DNA of 64,000 bases from contig JAWPHD010000006.1 in the NCBI GenBank assembly GCA_037043455.1, positions 248,001 through 312,000 of the forward strand, written 5' to 3'. The translations under genes were made by a program, and so were the position numbers. The DNA comes from Cyrtodaria siliqua. Taxonomy: Eukaryota; Mollusca; Bivalvia; Adapedonta; Hiatellidae. The notes below the pieces were generated by a model. That model did no database searches. It was not told where the DNA came from and saw nothing but the letters and a program-made list of their open reading frames with translations. Shown piece by piece: positions 55,604 to 64,000 of this stretch; within the stretch, counting starts at the first letter, position 1, and each line of letters begins with the position of its first letter.

Positions 55604-56073
55604 TTAAAGGGACAATGTGCGTAACTGTTAGCCTATAGAACGCGGAATTATTACGTTGACAAACATAAACACCATTATTGTATATTTACTAAATAAAAAT
55701 AAGATTGTTGGACGGAATTTAATAGCGGTACAATAAGAAAAAAGTACCTCTAAGAGAGTTTGAACTCGTAGCCCAATCTAAAATTACACTTACGGGTAAT
55801 AATAGGTAGAGCGCGCTACCAACTGAGTTAAGCGGGCCATACGCAATACATACTATAAAGAAAACGTGATGCGCTGCTGGCTGTCACGTGATCAGCAGAA
55901 AAATCTAATAGATCTATTTACAGTTGTTGTTTTTTCAAACTCACGAATATGTGTTACTACAGACTTATTTGCGTCTGTGCTCATGTTTTCATGTATACAT
56001 TTCACTGAATAAATATGAGACAGTTATTTGGTTATGCTCAATATCTGCTTACTTACGGACAGTGTCCCTTTAA
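55604..56073. mobile_element. 462-bp TTAA-target element containing a tRNA-like sequence
   Basis: TTAA at 55604-55607 and 56070-56073 flank ends AGGGACAATGTGCGTAA and, inverted, AGGGACACTGTCCGTAAG. Other module B copies read GCTTAAGCC here, confirming insertion. Inside, on the minus strand at about 55765-55850, GGCCCGCTTAACTCAGTTGG then TAGCGCG and CTACGAGTTCAAACTC give A- and B-box-like elements. Confidence 0.9.
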
Positions 56074-56200
56074 GCCGGTGATAGGAGGCGTGAGAGGTGT
56101 TGCACTTACATTACGTCTCAGGAACAGACTCAATAAAACCGAGTCTGTTACTTTTATCGTTTGTTTGTGTTTGTTGTTTTCAAGAGATCCAATTTTCAGT

Positions 56201-56464
56201 GAACAGAACAGAACAGAACATAATCTTTATTGACATAATACAATGAAAATCTACAAATACACACATCATACATACTATACAACTCACACAACTCACCCAT
56301 TCACTCGGACGCCAAAAATGTCTCGCACGTTCACTCTGTCGCACGTATTTACCCTGTTATAATGATTTAACTCTTTAAATTACATTTTTTCATATTACTA
56401 TTTTAATTTCTAATAGTTTACATGTTATGCCCAATGAGGATGAACATACAAAATTAATCATTAT
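56201..56464 (-). mobile_element. LINE 3'-end fragment with (GTTCT)n tail
   Basis: Minus strand ends TTGTATTATGTCAATAAAGA then TTATGTTCTGTTCTGTTCTG, typical of CR1/L2-type 3' ends with a short tandem tail. It interrupts module B between TTTTCAGT and TATTCAGTATTTATTATC, so a 6-9 bp duplication around TTCAGT is likely. Confidence 0.6.
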
Positions 56465-57365
56465 ATTCAGTATTTATTATCATTCACACAAGAGTTTGTT
56501 TAGTGCTGTGTGGCGGCCGTAAAAAGTTTCCCTGACTACAAATCAGTAGTATTATTACTTACCGGTCCTTTGGGATCATCAAGCTCAATCTTTATGGCTT
56601 TAAAGTAGAATATCGCTTAAGCCGGTGCTAGGAGGCATGAGATGTGTTGCACTTTGCATTACCTCTCAGGAACAGACTCAATAAAACCGAGTCTGTTAGT
56701 TTTATCTTTTGCTTGTGTCTGTTGCTTTCAAGGGATCCACTTTTTAGTAGTTATTCACCCTTGAATACCGCTTATGCCGGTGTTATGGGGCGTGAGAGGT
56801 GTTGCATATTGCATTGCCTCTCATGAAACCTCTCATGAACAGACTCAATACAATCGAGTCTGATACTTTTATCTTTTGCTTGTGTTTGTCGCTTTCAAGG
56901 GATCCACTTTTCAGTATTTGTTATCATTCACACTAGCGTTTGTTAAGTGCAGTGTGGCGGCTGTAAAAAGTTGCCCCGATTACAAATCAGTAGTGTTATT
57001 ACCTACTGGTCCGTTGGGATTATCAAGCCCAATCTTTGTGGTGTGGCTTTAAAGGTGAATATCGCTAAAGCCTGTGAGAGGTGTTGCACTCTGATTTTAC
57101 TTCTCATGAACAATAAAACCAAGTCTGCTACATTTATCTTTTGTTTGTGTTTGTTGCTTTCAATGGATCCACTTTTCAGTATTTATTAGAATACCGCTTA
57201 GGCCGACGCTAGTGGGGCGTAAGATATTTTACACCTTATCTTACCTCTCATGAACAGACCCAATAAAATCGAGTTTGGTACTTGCCTCTCTTGTTGGTGT
57301 TGGCTGCTTCCAATGAATCTCCTTATCAGTATTTATTTATATCATAACATTGATGATTATAAGCA

Positions 57366-57615
57366 TCATTCTCGCTCGCCAGAGTATCGTATCACAACGG
57401 TACCCTTGGAAACGCATGGGGGACCGGTGTATCGTATAAAACCGGTACCCTTGGTAACGCCTGGGAGACCGGTGTATCGTATAACACCGGTACCCTTGGT
57501 AACGCCTGCTGGGGGACCGGTGTATCGTATCACACCGGTACCCTTGATAACGCCTGGGGGACCGGTGTATCGCATCACACTGGTACCCTTGGTAACGCCT
57601 GGGGGACCGGCGTAA
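57366..57615 (+). repeat. 45-bp minisatellite, about 5.5 units
   Basis: The unit GGACCGGTGTATCGTATCAC then ACCGGTACCCTTGGTAACGC and CTGGG keeps one plus frame open, giving GGPVYRITPVPLVTP repeats, and one minus frame. One unit has 3 extra bases. ACCGGTGT...ACACCGGT makes each unit partly palindromic. No evidence of real coding. Confidence 0.9.
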
Positions 57616-57654
57616 CTCTTAGGTATGAGAATGATAAGTATATGCTAAAATATT

Positions 57655-58075
57655 AAAGTTCTCCGGCCATGTTTTGCTTCATGAACATGTTTATTTTTTT
57701 TAAATCGAAATCAATACACAACAATAGATATTTACATTTCACACATGGCAATATCTGTAAAAGCGAAAATAAGATTTTATTTGATGACGTAGACAACTTT
57801 GAACAGGTAAATTAATCCACAGGTAAATGTATTTATCAATTACCTGGCAATAGTTGTGCAGCTGTACAATTCAGAATTACCTCATTTCCCCGTGCAGTCA
57901 CGCAGCGTTAAAAGTAGTATCTACGTCACGCTAATAATACTTATTTTAAAATACAATTTAGTAGCGGTTTTCAATATGTTTCTCTCCGGGACTAGCAAGA
58001 AATGTTCATATGATGTTTAAGAGTTAAATTTGTGAATTGATAATACTTTAAAAAGTGTGGCCATTCATCTTTAAC
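57655..58075 (+). repeat. Dispersed repeat R2, copy 2
   Basis: Direct-orientation counterpart of 21528-21945 with about 90 % identity by eye. Differences include the loss of a few bases around TTTCTCTCCGGGACTAGC. Confidence 0.85.
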
Positions 58076-59007
58076 AAATTGAAATATCTGATATTATTTT
58101 CTATATACATGATATATATATATTTATTATTATTACACTGATATAATAGCGCGTATTACAATTTATAATTTTAAACATGACAATCTGCGTTTGTATTTCA
58201 CTTAAAACACATCTCATATTAACTTAATTTGCATACCTTTATTATATCCTCCACAATCACAAATAAGTCAATTGTTTACACTTTGAGTTTAGTTATAGTA
58301 TCGGACACAATATATACTGAACACAAAAGGTTTAGCACGACGATTCAGGGACAGAGATAAAAACATATAAACATTGACACCATTTTTAAAGCTATTGAAC
58401 ATTTAGCTAATGATGTGATTTTCAAAAAACAAAAATATTTTATTTATTATTTTCTAAGCCAAGTATTAGAATTACCTTCCATAAATTAAAAACAACTTAT
58501 TTCGTTAAACAAACTTATTTAATGTTTTTCATTGACAAGAATTGCCCATTCTGATATTGTTTAAAAAGCCGCTAACATGTGTTCACAAAAGATTGTTTTT
58601 CTCAAACAAAAACATTCGAAATTTCGTAATTTTTAAAAATGATCTCCCCTTTCATTGGAATGAGAACGATGTTCGACAACCTATAAATGTATGTTCCCCA
58701 AAATATTTGCTTTACTTTTGACTTTATAGCATTATTAATTATTAATGGTAATATATATGTCGCTTTATCAGTGACAGCTTAATATCTCGTCTATGGAATT
58801 GACATGCATTTATGTGCTAAATTTATTTTGCTCAGTATAGATACGTTGTACGAGAGTTATCACGTAGCCGAGTAAGTTTCAACTTCAAAACAACTTAAAA
58901 ATAGTAAATAAAATCGTCGATGCATGAAAACAAACAAAATCCATCAGCCTAAGGAAATTATGATGAATGAAAATTAAAGTGATCATACGATAAACATGAC
59001 TGTAAAG
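58076..59007. other. No gene recognised
   Basis: AT-rich, with a short (TA)n at about 58110. No coding region or repeat identified. Confidence 0.45.
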
Positions 59008-60365
59008 TTAGGAGCCAGTTCGCAGTTCGAAATGAACGTTAAATATATAGAGATTATTTAACTGCTGGGATCGATTATATGGAAATCCTTCACGAGTGGT
59101 AGACGTGTGGTTCTTTTCACGAACGAGCGCACGCGAGTGAGTGAAAAAACAAAACACGTCTACCATCAAGTGAAGGATTACCCAATAATCGATCCCAGCA
59201 GTTAAATAATCTATTTATTACATTTTAAATTACGTTTTTGCAAACAAATATTCGCTTTATTGAACGTTATCGGCGGATGACGTCGACGTCAGCAACACTT
59301 TGTTGACGTCACGACTCAACGTCGCAACGTTAGTTATGTTAGCAACGTTAGTTATTATTGTGTTCTGAGTTAGTTATTAATATTTAGCGATTATGAATAT
59401 TCTTGCACTGAGAAATACCGATCTTTCACGCATAGAAATGTAATAAAAGCATTTTTACACCGATTAATTTGTTGTGATTGCCGGATAAACAAGACGGACA
59501 TTTTATAACAAATTTCATTCGAATTGCAAACTGGATACTGGCTGCCAGTTCGCAATTCGGGCCAAATGGCAACTGGCTAAAGTAACTATGTTCCGGGGAC
59601 TACTGTTTATGATTATAATAGGAAACAATATCAAATAAAGTATTCTAAAGAAAGAAAATATAAGTAAAACGGACGTGTTGTTATAGAGATGTATTTGAAA
59701 TAGTTTACAGTCCGTTATTCGAAATCCGAGTTAGCAATTCGGCCGAATTGGCAACTGGCTAAACTAACGGTGCTGAAGGCACTACTGTTCATCATTCTAA
59801 TAGAAAACAGTATTAAATGAAATATTCTAAAGAAAAAAATGATAATAATAAGTTGTTATATACTTGAAATAGTTCTGCGAACTGGCTCCCAGTTCGCAAT
59901 TCGGCTGAATCGTCATTAGAATTTCTATTAAGTTATATACAGTAGTCCCAGTGCCATTTGGCCCTAATTGCGAAATGGCAACCAGTTGCCATTACGTGGT
60001 CCTAGTATTAACTTTCATACCCCATCCAACCCCTTCTCCAAGAAGCGAAAACGGGGTTGATTGGGGGTATGAATTGAATTGAATGTTGTTTAACGGCTCA
60101 TCAACACAGTATTGGGGTATGAAATAAAATTTAATTTCGGCTTAAAAAGTTTGCATATTGTAGACAATAGGTTATATTATATTACAGCTACACGTGCTTT
60201 ATTATACTGTTGCACGTGCTATTGTTTGTAGGAGGTAGAGTATTGGTTTGATTGGTTAAAATGGATAAATGATTGACAACTGGCGACATGTTAATTAAGG
60301 CGGGACCACGTAATGGCCAGTTCGCAATTCGAATAACGAACTGCGACCTGCGAACTGGCTCCTTA
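59008..60365. mobile_element. 1352-bp TIR element with TTA duplication and nested foldback
   Basis: TTA at 59008-59010 and 60363-60365 flank ends GGAGCCAGTTCGCAG. The interior repeats CCAGTTCGCAATTCGG and GGCAACTGGCTAAA several times. A 160-bp foldback (59052-59211) starting GATTATTTAACTGCTGGG and a SINE tail (60074-60110) are nested inside. No transposase. PIF/Harbinger-like by TTA target. Confidence 0.82.
60060..60123 (-). mobile_element. 37-bp SINE family 2 3' end with target duplication
   Basis: The insert 60074-60110 (minus: GATGAGCCGTTAAACAACAT then TCAATTCAA) is flanked by ATTGGGGGTATGAA and ATTGGGGTATGAA. A related unoccupied site at 62678 reads CTGGGGTATGAAATAAAAC. Confidence 0.85.
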
Positions 60366-60705
60366 ATTTACAGTATCGATAAAATACATGTTTCAAACTA
60401 ACAACTTGCTTTATACAAGTATAAATGAACCATGACGAATATTATCTTACATTTGCATAGCAATAGTCGTGTTATACTGCATATAAATTGCCATTTTTGT
60501 CAAATATTGTATATAGAATTCACCGGTTATTCCGCAAAAAAAAAAAAAAAGTCAAACATTATGCTCGCATTGTACTAAATAAAAGCTTTTCAAATTAATA
60601 TGACGATCCAAATTTCAGTTATTAGTTAATTATTGATTCCTTAAGATACCGACTATTTGCGACTGCCATTTGATTGAAACACTATTCCAAACTGAGTCCT
60701 CGGTG

Positions 60706-61673
60706 GAAGATGGGCTTACAACAGTAAGTGGTACGAACTGTACAGCCTCAGTGCCAACAGTAAGTGGTACGAACTGTACAGCCTCAGTGCCAAGATGGGC
60801 TTACAACAGTAAGTGGTACGAACTGTACAGCCTCAGTGCCAACAGCAAGTGGTACGAACTGTACAGCCTCAGTGCCAACAGTAAGTGGTACGAACTGTAC
60901 AGCCTCAGTGCCAACAGTAAGTGGTACGAACTGTACAGCCTCAGTGCCAACAGTAAGTGGTACGAACTGTACAGCCTCAGTGCCAACAGTAAGTGGTACG
61001 AACTGTACAGCCTCAGTGCCAACAGCAAGTGGTACGAACTGTACAGCCTCAGTGCCAACAGTAAGTGGTACGAACTGTACAGCCTCAGTGCCAACAGTAA
61101 GTGGTACGAACTGTACAGCCTCAGTGCCAACAGTAAGTGGTACGAACTGTACAGCCTCAGTGCCACGATGGGCATACAACAGTAAGTGGTACGAACTGTA
61201 CAGCCTCAGTGCCAACAGTAAGTGGTACGAACTGTACAGCCTCAGTGCCAACAGTAAGTGGTACGAACTGTACAGCCTCAGTGCCAACAGTAAGTGGTAC
61301 GAACTGTACAGCCTCAGTGCCAACAGTAAGTGGTACGAACTGTACAGCCTCAGTGCCAACAGTAAGTGGTACGAACTGTACAGCCTCAGTGCCAACAGTA
61401 AGTGGTACGAACTGTACAGCCTCAGTGCCAACAGTAAGTGGTACGAATTGTACAGCCTCAGTGCCACGATGGGCATACAACAGTAAGTGGTACGAACTGT
61501 ACAGCCTCAGTGCCAACAGTAAGTAGTACGAACTGTACAGCCTCAGTGCCAACAGTAAGTGGTACGAACTGTACAGCCTCAGTGCCAACAGTAAGTGGTA
61601 CGAACTGTACAGCCTCAGTGCCACGATGGGCATACAACAGTAAGTGGTACGAATTGTACAGCCTCAGTGTCAG
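60706..61673 (+). repeat. 36-bp minisatellite, 25 units, with recurring 13-bp spacer
   Basis: The unit AACAGTAAGTGGTACGAACT then GTACAGCCTCAGTGCC repeats with period 36. A 13-bp insert around GATGGGCTTAC or GATGGGCATAC occurs at 60706, 60791, 61164, 61465 and 61622. The spacings 85, 373, 301 and 157 are exactly 2, 10, 8 and 4 units plus 13. Because 36 is divisible by three, several frames are open on both strands (NSKWYELYSLSA, TVSGTNCTASVP). These are not supported as proteins. A stop appears in one unit (AGTAGTACG). Confidence 0.97.
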
Positions 61674-61737
61674 GAACAACTTAGATGCATGAAAGACATT
61701 TGAAAATCTCCGAACAGGAAGAATATTATACAACTAT

Positions 61738-61907
61738 CTACTTCTGTTGAGGACAATGGTTAAAACTATTCATCCAAGGGAGTGACTATTGATCCGAAGC
61801 ATTAAACTATTGACCGGGACGAAGTCGAGGTCAATAGTTTACTACTGAGGGTCAATAGTCAATCCCGGGGATGAATAATTTTTAACTATTTACTGAAACA
61901 GAAGTAG
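61738..61907. repeat. Foldback element
   Basis: Left arm CTACTTCTGTTGAGGACAAT...GACTATTGATC is mirrored by the right arm ending GAAACAGAAGTAG, with about 80-bp arms at roughly 75-80 % identity. No coding. Confidence 0.8.
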
Positions 61908-62134
61908 TGAATCGTATAAACTCCATTAGTTTGCTTATGTTTACATGCATGACGTCACGTCATGGGAAAGCGTAACGTCATTCACAGACTATTGCCCTGC
62001 AAAGAAAACTATTTACCGCAAAACCAGATTGAACCGGATAGGAAACGTTCTAAAGTCAATAGTTCATACTAATGACTTACACGTGACTGCATTTTAGCCA
62101 ATGAAAACTACGTATTTAAAATAATATATACTAA

Positions 62135-62540
62135 AAAAAACTATTGCAGTCTCGGTTTGATTGTCCATGAACGGTAGTGAAAAATGCTAGCTACCGTGCA
62201 CGTCTTCTAGCCCCGGGTTGACCTGAACTAACTATTTAAAATGTTAATGGTACGAATATCTGAGCCACCCCGATGTCGGTGAACATGACACCTTCAGTGT
62301 GGTATTTTCATACCATGGCATGGGCAGTGGCGTATGGTCCCAGTTTCTAACAAAAATGCTTCGCTATAAACAAGAAAACAATGGGCGAAATAAACAAAAT
62401 GGAATTTAGTTGGGAGCAGAGGTTATGAAGCCTGCGTATCACAAGTAGCAGTCAAACGGCATTTAAAAAGCAGAAAACATATCCTAAGGGTGGTTAAACA
62501 ATTCTCAGAGCCTTTAAAGGCTGGAGTAGAGGAACGACCT
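62135..62540 (-). repeat. Dispersed module B', copy 2 (inverted)
   Basis: Inverse of 48540-48885. It shares CCCGGGGCTAGA, TTCATGGACA next to CGAGACTGCAATAG, and GAAACTGGGACCATACGCC. Confidence 0.75.
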
Positions 62541-62959
62541 ATTCGTAATTGAGTAAGATAACAAAATATTTGAGAATGTAGCATCGATATCTGTATATAA
62601 ATATCGGCATTAGGTGATCAGAGTATTAACTTTCATATCCCATCCAACCCCTTCTCCAAGAAGCGAAAACGGTGTTCGCTGGGGTATGAAATAAAACTTT
62701 AATTTCGGCTTAAACAGTTTTCTTATTGTAAAATCAAATCATTTAAGCATTTTTTCAGTAAAAAATGTTTTTTAGTTATGTTTTATTGTCGAAATATCCG
62801 TTATTAAATCCAGCTAATGTAAGCTTTCCCATCGATTAATGCAGTAATGGGGATCAACAATTTCCAACAATCGGAATGAGTAACAATTCTGACTGCAAGC
62901 ACGGGGAGACGTTTGACCGCCACAAAGAACCTACAATCATCAGAACATTGTACAGGATA

Positions 62960-63430
62960 ATATGCCTAGAGTTGAACTGTGAGTTATGTTGCCTTGTTAA
63001 GCGGACCTTATGTAGAGCTCAACTGTGAGTTATGGTGCCTTGTAAAGCGGACCTCATGTAAAGTTCAACTATGAGTTATGTTGCCTTGTAAAGCGGACCT
63101 CATGTAGAATTGAATTGAACTGGATATTGTTTAACGGCTCATCAACACATTATAGGTTATTTAGAGCCGCCCCAGAGAAAGGGGTAGGATACATAGGAAT
63201 CCGGGATCTCTTATTATCTATGGTTCTTTAACCGAGACCGATACACAGGACCGCCCGGTTTACGTCCCCATCCGACGGACAAGGCCCAAGAACACACCGA
63301 CAAAACTCAGTGGCATCACGGAGGATTGAACCCGGGGCCTCCGGTTACAAATCCGCCGCGCTACCGACTGCGGCACGCCATCCCTCTACCTCATGTAGAT
63401 TTCAACTGTTAGTTATGTAAAGATAGGATT
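62960..63430 (+). repeat. ~52-bp tandem repeat, 3.5 units, split by a SINE
   Basis: Units carry GAACTGTGAGTTATGTTGCC then TTGTAAAGCGGACCTCATG. The fourth unit is interrupted by the SINE at 63109-63387 and resumes at 63388. Confidence 0.85.
63097..63399 (-). mobile_element. SINE family 2, complete, with 12-bp target duplication
   Basis: The insert 63109-63387 (279 bp) is flanked by ACCTCATGTAGA at 63097-63108 and 63388-63399. Minus strand: head GGATGGCGTGCCGCAGTCGG then TAGCGCGGCGG and CCGGGTTCAATCCTCCG, body GGTTCTTGGGCC-like sequence, and 3' end GATGAGCCGTTAAACAATAT then CCAGTTCAATTC. It is the most complete family 2 copy here. Confidence 0.93.
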
Positions 63431-64000
63431 CGGTTACTTGGCCACCTCCTTAAAACCTTAAAATAATGTCTTTATTTCAATTCAGTTCAACTATAAACAG
63501 AAAGCATATACCTATACATCTTATTTACATGTAACCTTAAGTTTGTATAGACCTTGAGCAGGACTTGTTTTTCTTGTTTTTAGTTTGAGAATGCGTATTT
63601 ACTATATCTAACATCAAGGATGTAGGCAGATCCGTTTATATATATATATATATATGTAGCTATGTTACCTATTTGCTCATTCGAACGAATATCCGGGTAG
63701 AAGAGTTACTGAACCATCAGAAAAACACGAAAGAGCAATCAGAAGTTTTTCGAAATGACTTAAAGGGACACACGGCAATCTTGCAGTATTTATCAAGCAT
63801 TACAATTCACGATTTATTTATCCAGTCTCATCTTCACTTTAAATCTGCTTGCATTTTATTAAGTAAAAGGTAATAACATTTTGAGTTGTCAAGTTTTCTT
63901 CGTTATTCTAACAAATGTTTAAGTTTTCTTCCTTATTCTAACAAATGTTTAATATATTATTGGAGCATTGTAATCAACAATTAGTAATATGCAAAAACAA
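63430..64000. other. No gene recognised; (TA)n and a 30-bp doublet
   Basis: (TA)n at 63639-63655. AAGTTTTCTTCGTTATTCTA then ACAAATGTTT is repeated once at 63889-63950. No coding evidence. Confidence 0.5.

Larger units (their letters stand above)
55340..57345 (+). repeat. Tandem array of PLE tail module B, about six partial units
   Basis: Units begin near 55340, 55491, 56508, 56751, 56950 and 57190. Each retains parts of GGCGGCCGTAAAAAGTTGCC, CTTTGGGATCATCAAGCCC, GCTTAAGCCGGTGCTAGG, CTCATGAACAGACTCAATAA with AACCGAGTCTG, and GGGATCCACTTTTCAGTATT. The second unit holds two insertions: a TTAA element (55608-56069) and a LINE-tail-like piece (56201-56464). Confidence 0.85.

Noticed and set aside
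57366..57615. Proline/valine repeat protein
   Set aside because: A 45-bp repeat keeps frames open on both strands. There is no independent coding evidence.
60670..61692. Long ORFs on both strands over the 36-bp repeat
   Set aside because: Period 36 keeps frames open automatically. No start context, domain or non-repeat coding flank is present.

Overview
This 64 kb window is AT-rich nuclear DNA from an invertebrate animal, most likely a marine bivalve mollusc. The inference rests on tRNA-headed SINEs, arrays rich in TGACCTTGACC, dispersed repeats with TGTCGCGCGC, foldback elements, and Penelope-like and non-LTR retrotransposons, all decayed and nested. There is no operon, no rRNA gene, no CRISPR array and no host gene that can be followed over several exons. 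The window reads as an intergenic or intronic graveyard of mobile elements.

Layout. 1-9 kb: tail fragments of a Penelope-like element (PLE) on both strands. They surround the decayed 5' half of that element, where a GIY-YIG endonuclease lies upstream of the reverse transcriptase (3265-4510). A possible secreted coiled-coil exon lies at 6.5-6.8 kb. 9-14 kb: a non-autonomous element with an internal 249-bp duplication, an AT-rich minisatellite and a GCAAATGG-type foldback. 15-17.5 kb: an integrase-fold transposase pseudogene followed by 49-bp and ~155-bp tandem repeats. 18-31 kb: SINEs, four non-LTR retrotransposon pieces (the largest 26.6-29.8 kb, split by a SINE) and an 18-copy 43-bp minisatellite. 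32.7-33.4 kb: two tandem palindromic units. 34-37.1 kb: a Ty3/gypsy integrase ORF intact over 624 codons, facing an oppositely oriented RT/RNase H fragment and bordered by PPT, LTR and tRNA-Lys-type PBS sequences. 37.2-40.2 kb: PLE C-terminal fragments and the PLE 3' half with its YLDD box and tail. 41.7-45.2 kb: a large inverted duplication carrying two copies of an unrecognised gene, one arm split by an 855-bp TTAA-target element. 45.5-50 kb: a long-TIR element, PLE tails and hairpins. 50-58 kb: SINEs, microsatellites and a tandem array of PLE tail modules holding a second TTAA element. 59-60.4 kb: a TIR element with a TTA duplication. 60.7-61.7 kb: a 36-bp minisatellite with 13-bp spacers. 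61.7-64 kb: a foldback, a further tail module and a SINE with a 12-bp target duplication.

Most of the biology is transposition history. Several nested insertions can be ordered by target-site duplications and by comparison with an uninterrupted copy in the same window. The best leads are the domain-permuted PLE with a modular tail dispersed at about a dozen places, and the inverted gene duplication. No sequence search could be run, so family names rest on motif recognition.
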